From an uncultured Granulosicoccaceae bacterium (lineage in GTDB: Bacteria; Pseudomonadota; Gammaproteobacteria; Granulosicoccales; Granulosicoccaceae): a stretch of DNA of 64,000 nt. Under the pieces are notes generated by a model. The model was not told the origin of the DNA, did not search any database, and saw only the letters and a list, made by a program, of their open reading frames with translations. The position numbers and the translations under genes are program-made. How positions within the stretch are numbered: position 1 is the stretch's first letter; the number at the start of each line of letters is the position of its first letter. The stretch covers positions 1 to 64,000 of the forward strand of contig CALLMF010000010.1 in NCBI GenBank assembly GCA_938006335.1. The letters run 5' to 3'. Of the stretch, positions 35,102 through 44,246 are shown in pieces.

Positions 35102-36156
35102 TTTCCACTCGTCGTCGTGCGTCGCTCACTGACGTTGATCTGTCAATGGCCTTTGGTCAGCTTGCCGTGCTGCTTGGCGGCGGTGTTGCCCTCATCGATG
35201 CGGTGAGGAGTCTTGCCGAGTTCGAGCCGCGCCCACGTGTGCGTGCGGTGTGGCACCGATTGGCCGAGAGCCTCGAGCAGGGTGAGAGCTTGTCCGCGAC
35301 TCTGGCCACAGACACGCTGGCACGTCACAGTGATGTGTTGGCTGTCGTCAAGGCCGCAGAGATCGACGGCTCTCTGGTGGATGCATGCCAGTCATTGGAA
35401 CGCAGTCTCGCCACGCGTGTGGAGCATGCGCAGCGCATGCGGGCTGCCTTGACCTATCCCGTGATCGCGGGGGTGTCGTTGATTCTCGCGTGTGGCTTTG
35501 TGCTGTGGCAGCTCGTGCCCGCCTTGTCCGATGCGACGAGTCAGTCTGCGCTGGCTTGGCACGCCGCGCCGTTGGTATGGGTGTCACGCGTGTTGAATGC
35601 AGTGGCTCCCGGCGTGGGCGCTTTGGGCTTTGTTGCTGCGGCCTTGATGGTTGCGTATCTGCTTGTCGCCGCTGATGGTACTCGCGGTCACGTGAGGCAA
35701 CGGTTGCCTCTGATCGCTACAACCGATCGCCTGATTCAGTTGGCAACGTATACGGATGTCATGCGTCGCTTGCGAGTACACGGTACTCCGCTGGTGGACT
35801 CGATGCGCGATGCCGAAAGCTGTATCGCCTTTCCGGCCTTGCAACGGCAGCTGTCACAAGCACGTCATCAGGTGCGATTTGGAAAGCGACTGGCTGCAAG
35901 TCTCGCCGATGCTCCTCTGGTGCCTCCATTGGTGTGCCGGCTATTGGCAGTGGGTGAGTCCACGGGTGCCCTGGATGCGTCCCTACAGCGCGTATCGACG
36001 CTGCTGGACCGCCAGGCGCAGCATCGACTGGAGCGACTGCAAACGCTTGCGCCGGTGGTGGTGTTGGTAATGGTTGGCGGTCTGCTGCTATGGGTGATCG
36101 TGTCGATCGTATTGCCGATTTACGACAACGCTATTTCCGGGCTGAGCGGATCATGA
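35074..36156 (+). CDS. GspF/MshG/PilC-type inner-membrane platform protein
   Basis: A 360 aa protein with two repeated T2SSF domains (about 22-145 and 215-348) and three membrane helices. The repeats show AFGQLAVLLGGGVALIDAVRSL and a second RLRVHGTPLVDSMRDAE, each ending in a long hydrophobic helix (PVIAGVSLILACGFVLWQLV; VVVLVMVGGLLLWVIVSIVLP). It is the membrane platform on which the neighbouring ATPase acts. Its start overlaps the ATPase gene by 28 nt. Confidence 0.9.
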   Translation: MRIPHYRYLISTRRRASLTDVDLSMAFGQLAVLLGGGVALIDAVRSLAEFEPRPRVRAVWHRLAESLEQGESLSATLATDTLARHSDVLAVVKAAEIDGSLVDACQSLERSLATRVEHAQRMRAALTYPVIAGVSLILACGFVLWQLVPALSDATSQSALAWHAAPLVWVSRVLNAVAPGVGALGFVAAALMVAYLLVAADGTRGHVRQRLPLIATTDRLIQLATYTDVMRRLRVHGTPLVDSMRDAESCIAFPALQRQLSQARHQVRFGKRLAASLADAPLVPPLVCRLLAVGESTGALDASLQRVSTLLDRQAQHRLERLQTLAPVVVLVMVGGLLLWVIVSIVLPIYDNAISGLSGS

Positions 36157-37718
36157 GCGCAAAGCGAATCAAGGTCTGGATCAGCAGTGGCGAAGTCGTG
36201 TGGACACGGTGGGCGTCGGGTCAGTGTGTCGGCTTGTGCAGAACACCCATTGACGAGACACCGATGTGTCCGTGGCCAAGCCGTTCGGCTTGCCGCATCG
36301 ACGTGCTCGTTGATTCCGGCATGGAAGAGATCGAGCGTATCGCGTCGCCAGGGTTTGGGCCTGGACTGCTCGGGCGATGGCAGCGGTACCTGTTCGAGCG
36401 TCAGCGCCGTACTGACTCACCGCTGAGCGAGGTCAGGTGGCTAGGCGCACATGCATCGCCGCTCGCGCGCGCCAGTGTCATCCAGGATCACTGGCCAGAG
36501 TCTGTGACGCGCTGGGTGCGCAGCGCACGCACGCATGGGATTGACGTTGCAACCGCAAGGCCGGTATCACCTGTCCTTGCCGGGTCGATGCCGCGTAGGG
36601 CCAGACCCCGGTTGTTCGTTTACCAGCAAGGCGGTGTTGTGCGCCATGTCGTGTGTGCAGATAGCGCGGTATGTTTCAGCCGCATCGTGGATGACAACGA
36701 AGACTCGGACGATGCGGTGACAGCATCACTTGCACACGTCGCGGAGCGATGGGGGTTTACCAGCGTGGATGTCAGTCTTCCACCAGGCAAGGTGTTGTCT
36801 GACAAGGCAACGCGTGACATTCAGGCTATCTGCCCGGGTGAGCATGTTCAGCGCCAGTTGCCGAGCAGTGACATCGGATCGACTGAAATTGATCCATTGG
36901 TGTCAGATGTACTCTGTGCCATACCGTCGGTATTGGAAACCGTCATACACGCTGTCGGTCTTTCGCATATGGGTGGTGAGCTATCGGAAGACGCAAGGGT
37001 CGCGTTGGCTGACGCACGCCAACGATGCAGGATGCGACGACTCAAGCTTATCGTTGCCTTGTCACTCGTTACCGCCGTTGTATTCGCTGCCTATGCAGGG
37101 ATAGTTGGCTATGAGCATGCGCGGCGGGTAGCGAGCGTCAAGAGGGACAATGCATCCCTGTTGTCCGAGCTCTCGAATTTGCGCGCCGTCGCGCTTGGCA
37201 TGGACGAAACACCGCTGACAACAGCGCGCACTCTTGAACACGCAGCGCTGCTTGACGGCTTATCAGTCTTGCCTGCATCAGACTTCCTTGGCTTGATTGC
37301 GAGTGTGCTTACTGACCACCCTGGTATCGAGCTCGATCGGATTGCCTGGCGCACCGTGCACGACGATACGATAGGCACTGAAAGCCTGTTGTCCAACGAT
37401 GGCGTCATGCGGGTTGAGCAGCAGTCCTGGTTGCGTTTCCCGACTGCGGCTTCGGACTCGGTCGTGCCTTCCCGTGGCGTATTCGAATTGTCCGGACGTA
37501 GCAGGTCCGAAGGCACCTTGGAGCAACTGCAGGATGCGGTACAGCGGTTTTCGAGGAGTATCGATGAACAAGATCGGGTTGGTGAGTGCACGCTTCTGGA
37601 ATCTCCGTTAACGGGAGTTGCCGATGGGCCGGTGTCGGAGTCCAACGGATTTGCTGCATGGAGACTGCGATGTCTGCTGTTGCCTGACGTTGCGAGTGAT
37701 CGCCGAGTGGCTCTTTGA
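36153..37718 (+). CDS. GspL-like / fused PilM-PilN-like bitopic protein
   Basis: A 521 aa protein from the ATG at 36153, which overlaps the upstream stop by 4 nt. About 295 cytoplasmic residues are followed by one membrane helix (LIVALSLVTAVVFAAYAGIVG, near 297-318) and about 200 periplasmic residues beginning with a short coiled coil (KRDNASLLSELSNLRAV). This topology is that of GspL, or of PilM and PilN joined. Sequence similarity is weak, so the call rests on topology and its place between GspF-like and PilO-like genes. Confidence 0.65.
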   Translation: MSAKRIKVWISSGEVVWTRWASGQCVGLCRTPIDETPMCPWPSRSACRIDVLVDSGMEEIERIASPGFGPGLLGRWQRYLFERQRRTDSPLSEVRWLGAHASPLARASVIQDHWPESVTRWVRSARTHGIDVATARPVSPVLAGSMPRRARPRLFVYQQGGVVRHVVCADSAVCFSRIVDDNEDSDDAVTASLAHVAERWGFTSVDVSLPPGKVLSDKATRDIQAICPGEHVQRQLPSSDIGSTEIDPLVSDVLCAIPSVLETVIHAVGLSHMGGELSEDARVALADARQRCRMRRLKLIVALSLVTAVVFAAYAGIVGYEHARRVASVKRDNASLLSELSNLRAVALGMDETPLTTARTLEHAALLDGLSVLPASDFLGLIASVLTDHPGIELDRIAWRTVHDDTIGTESLLSNDGVMRVEQQSWLRFPTAASDSVVPSRGVFELSGRSRSEGTLEQLQDAVQRFSRSIDEQDRVGECTLLESPLTGVADGPVSESNGFAAWRLRCLLLPDVASDRRVAL

Positions 37719-38263
37719 TGAGCGCCTCGAACTCGGCCCGGTGGGGGATGTGGAGCAAGGTGTCGGCCGCCGCTGCGGCGAGCAGTCTTGCTGCGGGAAC
37801 CGCGTTGATGCATACCTTGGGCAGTCGCAGTGTGTCTGCCGAAGAGGCGTTGAGACTGACGCGGGTATCGCATCAGCGGGCTGCAGAGGATCTCCAGTGG
37901 TTGCAACAGCACGGCCACCGCAAGCAGGCGCTGGCGATCAACGCGGAGGGACTCGGGGTGCAGATCGTGGACGCGGTAACCGAACTGGCGCAGCAGGGTG
38001 GGGTGCTCGATTGGCGCATCGAAGGAATTGATACGGTGGCGACTGAGCAGGCAGCCTCGAGTGTCCGTTTGGTGGTGGAGCTGGCATCCGCTCACGGTGA
38101 GGACTTCCTTGAGCAGCTCGATGTATTGATGCAGGCGGCGGGCCCACGACCTGTTCAGGTCACGGCGTGTGCATTGAATCGTGCACGCGATGAGGCGTCA
38201 GCCTCACGTGCACCGTTGTTGACCCGGTGTACGCTCGATTGGCCATGGTGGCCCGAGTCATGA
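37718..38263 (+). CDS. PilO/GspM/MshJ-like bitopic protein
   Basis: A 181 aa protein starting at ATG 37718, whose A is the last base of the previous stop (TGATG). One N-terminal membrane helix (VSAAAAASSLAAGTALMHTL) is followed by a helical segment and a ferredoxin-like periplasmic domain with VRLVVELASAHGEDFLEQLDVLMQ and CTLDWPWWP near the end. Size, topology and position after the GspL-like gene fit PilO/MshJ; no strong motif exists for this family. Confidence 0.65.
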   Translation: MSASNSARWGMWSKVSAAAAASSLAAGTALMHTLGSRSVSAEEALRLTRVSHQRAAEDLQWLQQHGHRKQALAINAEGLGVQIVDAVTELAQQGGVLDWRIEGIDTVATEQAASSVRLVVELASAHGEDFLEQLDVLMQAAGPRPVQVTACALNRARDEASASRAPLLTRCTLDWPWWPES

Positions 38264-38538
38264 GGCTGCCTGCGGTCGTGTGCAGCATCAGCCTGCTGTT
38301 ACTGCCATCGGTTCAAGCATCAAGCACGCTCGATGGTCTGCGCCTGTTCCTTTCGCCAGAGCAGCGAGGTGCCACCGCACCGGTCGATGCCCAACCACGT
38401 CCCCGATTGCCTGTACGCGTTGCGCCGGTGGCCACCGCTCCTCCGTCGCCGGGGGATACCACGCCGGGACATGCGGTTGTGCGTGGCGCGCGCGGGGTGC
38501 ACTACATCGTCGACGGTATCCCGGTGCAGTCGCCGTGA
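38260..38538 (+). CDS. Small exported pilus-locus protein (MshK/PilP-like)
   Basis: A 92 aa protein. ATG 38260 overlaps the previous stop (ATGA). A signal peptide (VVCSISLLLLPSVQA) is followed by LRLFLSPEQR, a motif shared by small proteins of MSHA-type loci, then a Pro-rich linker and a short C-terminal beta domain (AVVRGARGVHYIVDGIPVQ). That tail resembles the minimal homology region of PilP/GspC proteins that contact the secretin. The family call is tentative. Confidence 0.6.
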   Translation: MRLPAVVCSISLLLLPSVQASSTLDGLRLFLSPEQRGATAPVDAQPRPRLPVRVAPVATAPPSPGDTTPGHAVVRGARGVHYIVDGIPVQSP

Positions 38539-39452
38539 TGATATCGACCGTGCCACCGTCATCGCGCGGCACGTCTCGCGGGTTTGTTGCTTTGTCCGTG
38601 TTACTGCTGTTGCTTGGCACGGGCGGTGTCCTGGCGGGCTTGTCTCTGGAGCTCGCCGAGCCGCGAACCCACGAGCGTAGTCAGCGTGCCTTGATGCTGG
38701 TATCCCGAAGTGCTCGCGCAGCGACTGCCCTGATGGCGCATACCAGCTTGTATCCGGATCTCTATGGTCCGGGAGGTGCCGGGCCCGGGCATCTGCCTTG
38801 TCCGGATACCGATACCGCGGCGGGACAGCGCCCGACACGCGTCGGCTTGTCGCGAGCAGGTCCCAACCCGCCTTGTGCGGCGCGTCCGTCTGTCTCGGGT
38901 ACCGTTCCGGCGCACATCACGCTGACGGGTTTTCGTGCTGGTATTGATAGTGATGCTGCCAGCGAACCGACCCTTGCTTTACGTGTAGATGCGGATGTGG
39001 TCAACAACCCCTTGGGTCGTGTTGTCAATTCGGTATCGTTTGGTGCGGGTGCGGTCGAGCCGATGGCAGAAATAGGCATCGATCAGCGGCTGCCCGACGC
39101 GCGGCCTGTGGCGATTACTCGGGATCAGTTGATGCCGGTGGTCGAGCGACGGGTAATCATATGGATTGACGAGCAGCTACTGCCGGAGTTGAGTCGTCGC
39201 GTTCCTGCAGATGGATCGTGGTCGCAGTGCCGCGACAAACAGCCGTGCGCACTTGATGCGGCACTACCTGATACCGCGTCATTGATGGAGGGTGTGACAC
39301 GGAGGCGTCATTGGTTCTGGCGAAATCAATGGGACCGCCTTGTCAATGTCAGTGTCGAGACGTCTTGCCTGCAAGCGGTGGCGTCTTGTGTGTGGGCATC
39401 ACGTGGTGAGCTGCCCGTGACGCTACGCCTGGCACGGGCGCTCGTCGAATGA
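38538..39452 (+). CDS. Pilin-like minor subunit (PilX/MshP type), LPCP motif
   Basis: A 304 aa protein whose ATG at 38538 shares its A with the upstream stop (TGATG). After a short basic leader, GFVALSVLLLLLGTGGVLAGLSLELA has the length and position of a pilin transmembrane helix, but without the canonical Glu at +5. Residues 86-89 read LPCP within GPGHLPCPDTD, a motif also present in the next protein. The large C-terminal domain has several Cys pairs. It is probably a minor pilus component. Confidence 0.6.
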   Translation: MISTVPPSSRGTSRGFVALSVLLLLLGTGGVLAGLSLELAEPRTHERSQRALMLVSRSARAATALMAHTSLYPDLYGPGGAGPGHLPCPDTDTAAGQRPTRVGLSRAGPNPPCAARPSVSGTVPAHITLTGFRAGIDSDAASEPTLALRVDADVVNNPLGRVVNSVSFGAGAVEPMAEIGIDQRLPDARPVAITRDQLMPVVERRVIIWIDEQLLPELSRRVPADGSWSQCRDKQPCALDAALPDTASLMEGVTRRRHWFWRNQWDRLVNVSVETSCLQAVASCVWASRGELPVTLRLARALVE

Positions 39453-40174
39453 ACGGGCGATCAATGCGGCTTTTGCGCTCCCAGAGTCGACGGGATGTCC
39501 GCGGTTTCAGCCTGGTTGAACTTGCCATTGTATTGATCGTGTTAGCGGTGCTCGCTCGTGCCAGCCTGGTGCCGTTGGCGGCGCTCGATGCGTCACGTCG
39601 TGAGCGTCATGCCGAGCGCGACATTGCGATGATCAGGGATGCGCTGGTGGCCCATCTGGTAAGCCATGGCGAGCTGCCGTGCCCACTGGATCCTGTCGAG
39701 TCGAGCAGCTGCCGCGTAAGAGGGCATGTTCCAGCAGCGGTGCTTGGGCTGGATATGGCCGTTGATGGCAACGGTGCTGCGCTGGACCCATGGGCCAATC
39801 CTTATCGGTATGCACTTGGTGACAGCGATTTCGCCGATGGCGGTGTGCAAGGTGCGGCTGATTGGTCATCTGCCGAGGAGATTGCCGTTGCGGGTATCGG
39901 AGATCTACGTGGGTCACTCGCCGTGTGCCGCGAAGCACGAGACCCCTGTGTATCCACCGACGTGCTGGCCGAGGATCTGGTGTTCGTGATTGCGTCTCTT
40001 GGAGCTGACACGTCCGCGGCGGGCCTGCAAGTCTTGAATCGTGCTGAGAACGGATACGTGTTCACGCGTGCATCACCGTCGACGGTCGACGCGTATCGTT
40101 ACGACGACAAACTCGCCTGGTTGTCGCGTAGCGAGGCGGTGTGGTGGTTGTTGCGCGCGCAGCGTTTGCCTTAG
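39449..40174 (+). CDS. Prepilin-type cleavage/methylation protein, large C-terminal domain
   Basis: A 241 aa protein with a classical type IV prepilin signal: a 19-residue basic leader ending in Gly, then FSLVELAIVLIVLAVLARA with Glu at +5. A prepilin peptidase should cut after Gly19 and methylate Phe20; none is encoded in the window. GELPCPLD at 74-81 matches the LPCP motif of the preceding protein. The C-terminal domain contains paired Cys and DPWANPYRYAL, as in large pseudopilins. It is the last gene of the operon (4 nt overlap). Confidence 0.85.
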   Translation: MNGRSMRLLRSQSRRDVRGFSLVELAIVLIVLAVLARASLVPLAALDASRRERHAERDIAMIRDALVAHLVSHGELPCPLDPVESSSCRVRGHVPAAVLGLDMAVDGNGAALDPWANPYRYALGDSDFADGGVQGAADWSSAEEIAVAGIGDLRGSLAVCREARDPCVSTDVLAEDLVFVIASLGADTSAAGLQVLNRAENGYVFTRASPSTVDAYRYDDKLAWLSRSEAVWWLLRAQRLP

Positions 40175-40224
40175 CGGGTGGGGATCATGCTGCACGGCGA
40201 CGTCTGCGCCGTGTTGACAACCCC

Positions 40225-41301
40225 TTACTGGCAACCAAAGGTGTTCAGCCCTATGCACTCCACCTGGAATCCGTCGCTCCAGGGACGCTCGAATGTCTCG
40301 CCATCCACCTCGATGCGAAGCATTGCTGGATCGTCGGCAACAGGCTCCGCATTGATACTGCTGCCGTCCGGTGCATCGACACGGATGCCACCACTCGCCC
40401 ACTGACCAATCGGTAGCTCTGGCAGCGTCAGCCCGTCGCTGCTCTCGTCGAGGGCAAGATCGATAGTGACAGTCAGCGCTTCTGCGCCGAGGCTTGCGGA
40501 CGTCGCGCTGAAGGTGATGTCGGCGCTTGCGCGACGGATGTAGCGGTTGTCGTCGATGAGCGGGTTGTACTCGCTTGCAAGTACGGCTGAGTAGTTTTCT
40601 ACCGTGCTCGCGATTCCATCCGATGTGATCAGGGAATAGCTCGACACGGTTTTGGAGGCGTTGGCGGTAAAACGTCCGGCAGACGGCGCGTTGATCACGT
40701 TTTGCGCCTGGCCGTCAATCGACATCAGGAGCCCATCGTTGGTGACAGCGAAATCGTCATAGCTGACGACCTCGGCTCGCCCGCGGCCGGCTCTTGGAAT
40801 CATCTGTGCTCTGCCGTCGAAGGTTGCGATGGCACCGAGAGTGCTCGAGGGCGTGACACATGCGTCGAAACTGACCGTGAAGCCTTGCCCGTTCTCACCA
40901 TCAAACGGGTTGATCAGAGCGGCGGACCCGTCACCTACACACGTGTAGCGTCCTCCGTTGGTGATGAACTCGCTCCCGGAGGGTTCGTCGGTCGAGCCTT
41001 CGATCAGCACGTAGTCGGACGCGAGTGTCGAATCGGTGCCGCTGATCAAGTCGAGGAAGACCGCGCGCATCTCCAACGCCTCCTCGGTTGCGATCGGGGC
41101 AAATTGCGGAATGAACTCGCCGTTGGCAACAGATACGATGTCTCGCAGGATGGACTCTGCGTTGTCGGGCGTCAGCAGGTCGGCTTCGTCAATCGCAGTC
41201 CCTTCGTCCTGATCGTCGGCGTTACCTGATTCGCTTGAGCTACAGGAGAACAGCAGGCCGGTTAATGACAGAATCGCAAGAAGTGCTGCACCAGTTTTCA
41301 T
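40225..41301 (-). CDS. Putative lipoprotein of unknown function
   Basis: A 358 aa exported protein. ATG 41301 precedes a clear signal (LLAILSLTGLLFSC) with lipobox LFSC, then an acidic Asp/Glu/Ser-rich linker. The remainder is beta-rich, with three cysteines (GRYTCVG, FDACVT, VECIG) and repeated Asp/Ser/Thr turns. No domain is recognised. It is convergent with the pilus-like operon and could be an outer-membrane lipoprotein related to it, but nothing shows that directly. Confidence 0.75.
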   Translation of the reverse strand: MKTGAALLAILSLTGLLFSCSSSESGNADDQDEGTAIDEADLLTPDNAESILRDIVSVANGEFIPQFAPIATEEALEMRAVFLDLISGTDSTLASDYVLIEGSTDEPSGSEFITNGGRYTCVGDGSAALINPFDGENGQGFTVSFDACVTPSSTLGAIATFDGRAQMIPRAGRGRAEVVSYDDFAVTNDGLLMSIDGQAQNVINAPSAGRFTANASKTVSSYSLITSDGIASTVENYSAVLASEYNPLIDDNRYIRRASADITFSATSASLGAEALTVTIDLALDESSDGLTLPELPIGQWASGGIRVDAPDGSSINAEPVADDPAMLRIEVDGETFERPWSDGFQVECIGLNTFGCQ

Positions 41302-41394
41302 GGTTGACTCCACGGACCGATCGTTTGAGCCACGATACCGCAGGGAGATCATGGAGTCACGCAAGCAGGGCGGTAACAGTGCCTGTCCCGACAG

Positions 41395-42225
41395 TCAGCC
41401 CGGCTGCAACTGGCGCCCCGCATCCGCCTTGGCAAACAGACGAAAGAAATTCTCGGTACTCGCCTCCATCAGTTCCTCGTAGGCGATCCCGCGTAACTCG
41501 GCCACGTGGCGCGCGGTGTGACTGACATACGCCGGTTCATTGCGCTTGCCGCGTTTGGGCACCGGTGCAAGATACGGTGCGTCAGTTTCCACGAGCAAAC
41601 GATCAAGCGGCACGCGGCGCGCAACGTCTTGTACGTTTGCTGCACTCTTGAATGTGACGATGCCGCTGAACGACACATAGAAGCCGATGGCAAGCGCGCG
41701 CTCGGCGACGGCCCAGTCTTCGGCAAAGCAGTGCATCACGCCGCTCGTCTCCCTGTCGGCGTGAGCTTCCAGCGTGTCCATGGTGTCGTCGGCGGCGGCT
41801 CGGGTGTGGATGATCAGCGGCAGGCCGCTGCGCGCTGCGCAGTCGATGTGACGTCGGAAGCGTTGGTGCTGCCAGGCGAGGGCGCCGTGTTGGCGCGCAT
41901 CGAGGTCGGCTTCCAGCTCGCCTTCGAAGCGGAAGTAATCCAGCCCGGTTTCTCCCACGGCCACGACCAGCGGGTCCTCCGAGGCTGCCACGAGCTCATC
42001 GGTGTCCGGTTCGTGTCCGCCTTCGGTGGTCGGGTGCACGCCGATGGAGGCACTCAGACCCTCGTGGCTACGTGCCAGCGTGAGTACCTTGTCGCGGTTC
42101 TCCCAGCGGGTGGTAATGCACAGGGCATGTGCCACGTCGTGCTCGACGGCGTTCTGTAGAATCTCGGTGTGGTGGTTGTCGAAGTCGGGGAAATCGAGAT
42201 GACAGTGCGAGTCGACGAGGGGCAT
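41395..42225 (-). CDS. tatD: TatD family hydrolase (metal-dependent DNase)
   Basis: A 276 aa TIM-barrel metal hydrolase. It starts at ATG 42225 with the metal-binding VDSHCHLDF; other ligands lie in [29 protein letters not shown] and [12 protein letters not shown]. TatD enzymes have 3'-5' exonuclease activity and help DNA repair. Proteins of this length may be TatD or the YcfH/YjjV paralogues. It is divergent from proA, and the long open frames at the two starts overlap. Confidence 0.92.
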   Translation of the reverse strand: MPLVDSHCHLDFPDFDNHHTEILQNAVEHDVAHALCITTRWENRDKVLTLARSHEGLSASIGVHPTTEGGHEPDTDELVAASEDPLVVAVGETGLDYFRFEGELEADLDARQHGALAWQHQRFRRHIDCAARSGLPLIIHTRAAADDTMDTLEAHADRETSGVMHCFAEDWAVAERALAIGFYVSFSGIVTFKSAANVQDVARRVPLDRLLVETDAPYLAPVPKRGKRNEPAYVSHTARHVAELRGIAYEELMEASTENFFRLFAKADAGRQLQPG

Positions 42226-42309
42226 GCGAGCGAAGTGAGTCAGCCGAGTGTGGCCAGCGAGTCTACCTCTCCGGCACCGGCCGTCGACGTCTCGTCTGCA
42301 GAGCCTGGA

Positions 42310-43578
42310 ATGGATCCGGTAGCGCACGTGCAGGGCCTGGGCCGTGCGGCTCGCAAGGCATCTACGCGGCTCGCGACGGCCGACACCGATACGCGCAACC
42401 GGGCGCTGCTGGCGGCTGCCGATGCGATCGACGCTGCGGCGCTCGATCTGCTCAACGCCAATACCGCAGACATGATCGCCGCGCGCGAACGCGGTTTGAG
42501 TGCTGCCTTGCTCGACCGCCTGGAACTCACCGAAGCGCGTGTCACTTCGATGGCTCAGGGTCTTCGCGACGTCGCCGCTCAGCAAGACCCTGTCGGTGCC
42601 ATGTCTGCTGCCGAGCGGCGTCCGTCCGGCTTGCAGATCGCGCGTATGCGCGTGCCCATCGGCGTCATTGGTGTGATCTACGAGTCGCGGCCGAATGTCA
42701 CCGCTGATGCGGCGGGTATCTGTCTGAAGTCAGGCAATGCGGTGATTCTGCGTGGCGGCACGGAAGCGGCAAGATCGAACGCGGTGATTCATCAGTGCAT
42801 CGTCGCTGGCCTCGATGCGGTAGGTCTTGATCGCGCTTGTGTGCAACGCGTCGCGACGACCGACCGTGCGGCAGTCGGTGCCTTGCTTGCGATGCATGAA
42901 TACGTCGATGTGGTGATTCCCCGCGGCGGCAAGGGGCTGGTCGAACGTATTGCCAGCGACGCGCGCGTGCCGGTCATCAAGCACCTCGACGGGATCTGTC
43001 ATGTCTATGTCGATGAACATGCGGATATCGAAAAAGCGGCGGCCGTCGCCTTCGATGCCAAGACCTATCGCTACGGAATCTGCGGTTCGATGGAAACCCT
43101 GCTGGTCCATGCGGCGATCGCCGGGCAATTGCTGCCGCCACTCGGTCAGTCCTTCATCAACAAGGGTGTCGAGTTGCGGGTGTGCGCCGAGGCGCAGGCG
43201 GTACTTGAGCGCGCCGGCGTCGCGTGTACCGCAGCCACCGAAGAAGACTGGGGCACCGAGTACCTTGGCCCGATTCTCTCCGTGCGTGTCGTAGAGTCCA
43301 TGGATGAGGCCATGGCGCACATCGCGCACTACGGCTCGGGTCATACCGATGCGATCGTTACCGATCACATCGGGTGCGCACAGACGTTCACCCGGCAGGT
43401 GGATTCGAGTTCGGTCATGGTGAACGCCGCGACCTGCTTTGCCGACGGTGCCGAATACGGGCTGGGTGCGGAAATCGGTATCAGTACTGATCGCTTGCAT
43501 GTGCGCGGGCCGGTGGGTGTGCTCGGCCTGACGACAGAAAAATACGTTGTGACCGGCGACTACAGCACGCGCAGCTGA
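42310..43578 (+). CDS. proA: Gamma-glutamyl phosphate reductase
   Basis: A 422 aa enzyme that reduces gamma-glutamyl phosphate to glutamate semialdehyde in proline synthesis. ATG 42310 gives the usual family length; in-frame GTG 42235 would add 25 residues of Ser/Ala/Pro-rich sequence. Signatures include [46 protein letters not shown], the catalytic Cys in [15 protein letters not shown] and [16 protein letters not shown]. It is followed by nadD after 23 nt, as in several gammaproteobacteria. Confidence 0.95.
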   Translation: MDPVAHVQGLGRAARKASTRLATADTDTRNRALLAAADAIDAAALDLLNANTADMIAARERGLSAALLDRLELTEARVTSMAQGLRDVAAQQDPVGAMSAAERRPSGLQIARMRVPIGVIGVIYESRPNVTADAAGICLKSGNAVILRGGTEAARSNAVIHQCIVAGLDAVGLDRACVQRVATTDRAAVGALLAMHEYVDVVIPRGGKGLVERIASDARVPVIKHLDGICHVYVDEHADIEKAAAVAFDAKTYRYGICGSMETLLVHAAIAGQLLPPLGQSFINKGVELRVCAEAQAVLERAGVACTAATEEDWGTEYLGPILSVRVVESMDEAMAHIAHYGSGHTDAIVTDHIGCAQTFTRQVDSSSVMVNAATCFADGAEYGLGAEIGISTDRLHVRGPVGVLGLTTEKYVVTGDYSTRS

Positions 43579-43601
43579 TCGCATCCGGTCCGCACAGGGA
43601 G

Positions 43602-44246
43602 ATGTCGGTGCCACAGAGAATCGCCCTGTTGGGCGGAACCTTCGACCCTGTGCATTTCGGGCATCTGCGCACCGCGCTCGAGCTGCTCGAGAGCACGGCG
43701 GCGGATGTGCTGCACCTGCTGCCCAATCATCAGCCTGCCCACCGCGGCGCGACAACCGCTAGTACGGCAGACCGACTCGCCATGCTCGAGTGTGCCGTGC
43801 AGGGCGCGTCGGGTCTGGTCGTGGACGGGCGCGAAGCGCAGCGAACGGGTCCGAGTTACACCGTGGACACGCTGGCGGAATTCCGCGAGGCGATGCCGAG
43901 CGCAACGCTGGTGTTTTGCATGGGGCTCGATGCGTTTTCAGGCTTCACACGCTGGTATCAGCCTGAGCGGATTCTGGAGCTGGCCAATCTCGTGGTGGTC
44001 GATCGCCCGGGCGCCGAGCTGTCGGAGGCGTCCGAAGCGCTGCTGACCCGACAATGTGAACGGTTGGGCACTCATATCAGGAACGGATCGACAGGCGTGA
44101 TCGCGCGGCGTAGCGTCACATCGCTGGCGATTTCGGCCACACGTCTCAGAGCAGACCTCGCGCAGGGCAGATCGGTACGTTTTCTGGTCCCCGAGGCCGT
44201 TCGTGAGTATATTGAGCAGCACGGCTTGTACGACGAGTCATCCTAG
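43602..44246 (+). CDS. nadD: Nicotinate-nucleotide adenylyltransferase
   Basis: A 214 aa enzyme that adenylylates nicotinate mononucleotide in NAD synthesis. The nucleotidyltransferase motif GGTFDPVHFGHL (with HxGH) and the second ATP motif ISATRLRADL are intact, as is the PLLVV-like VLHLLPNHQPAHRG loop. The C-terminus ends YIEQHGLY, as in most NadD proteins. It lies between proA and rsfS on the same strand, and its end overlaps the assigned rsfS start. Confidence 0.94.
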   Translation: MSVPQRIALLGGTFDPVHFGHLRTALELLESTAADVLHLLPNHQPAHRGATTASTADRLAMLECAVQGASGLVVDGREAQRTGPSYTVDTLAEFREAMPSATLVFCMGLDAFSGFTRWYQPERILELANLVVVDRPGAELSEASEALLTRQCERLGTHIRNGSTGVIARRSVTSLAISATRLRADLAQGRSVRFLVPEAVREYIEQHGLYDESS

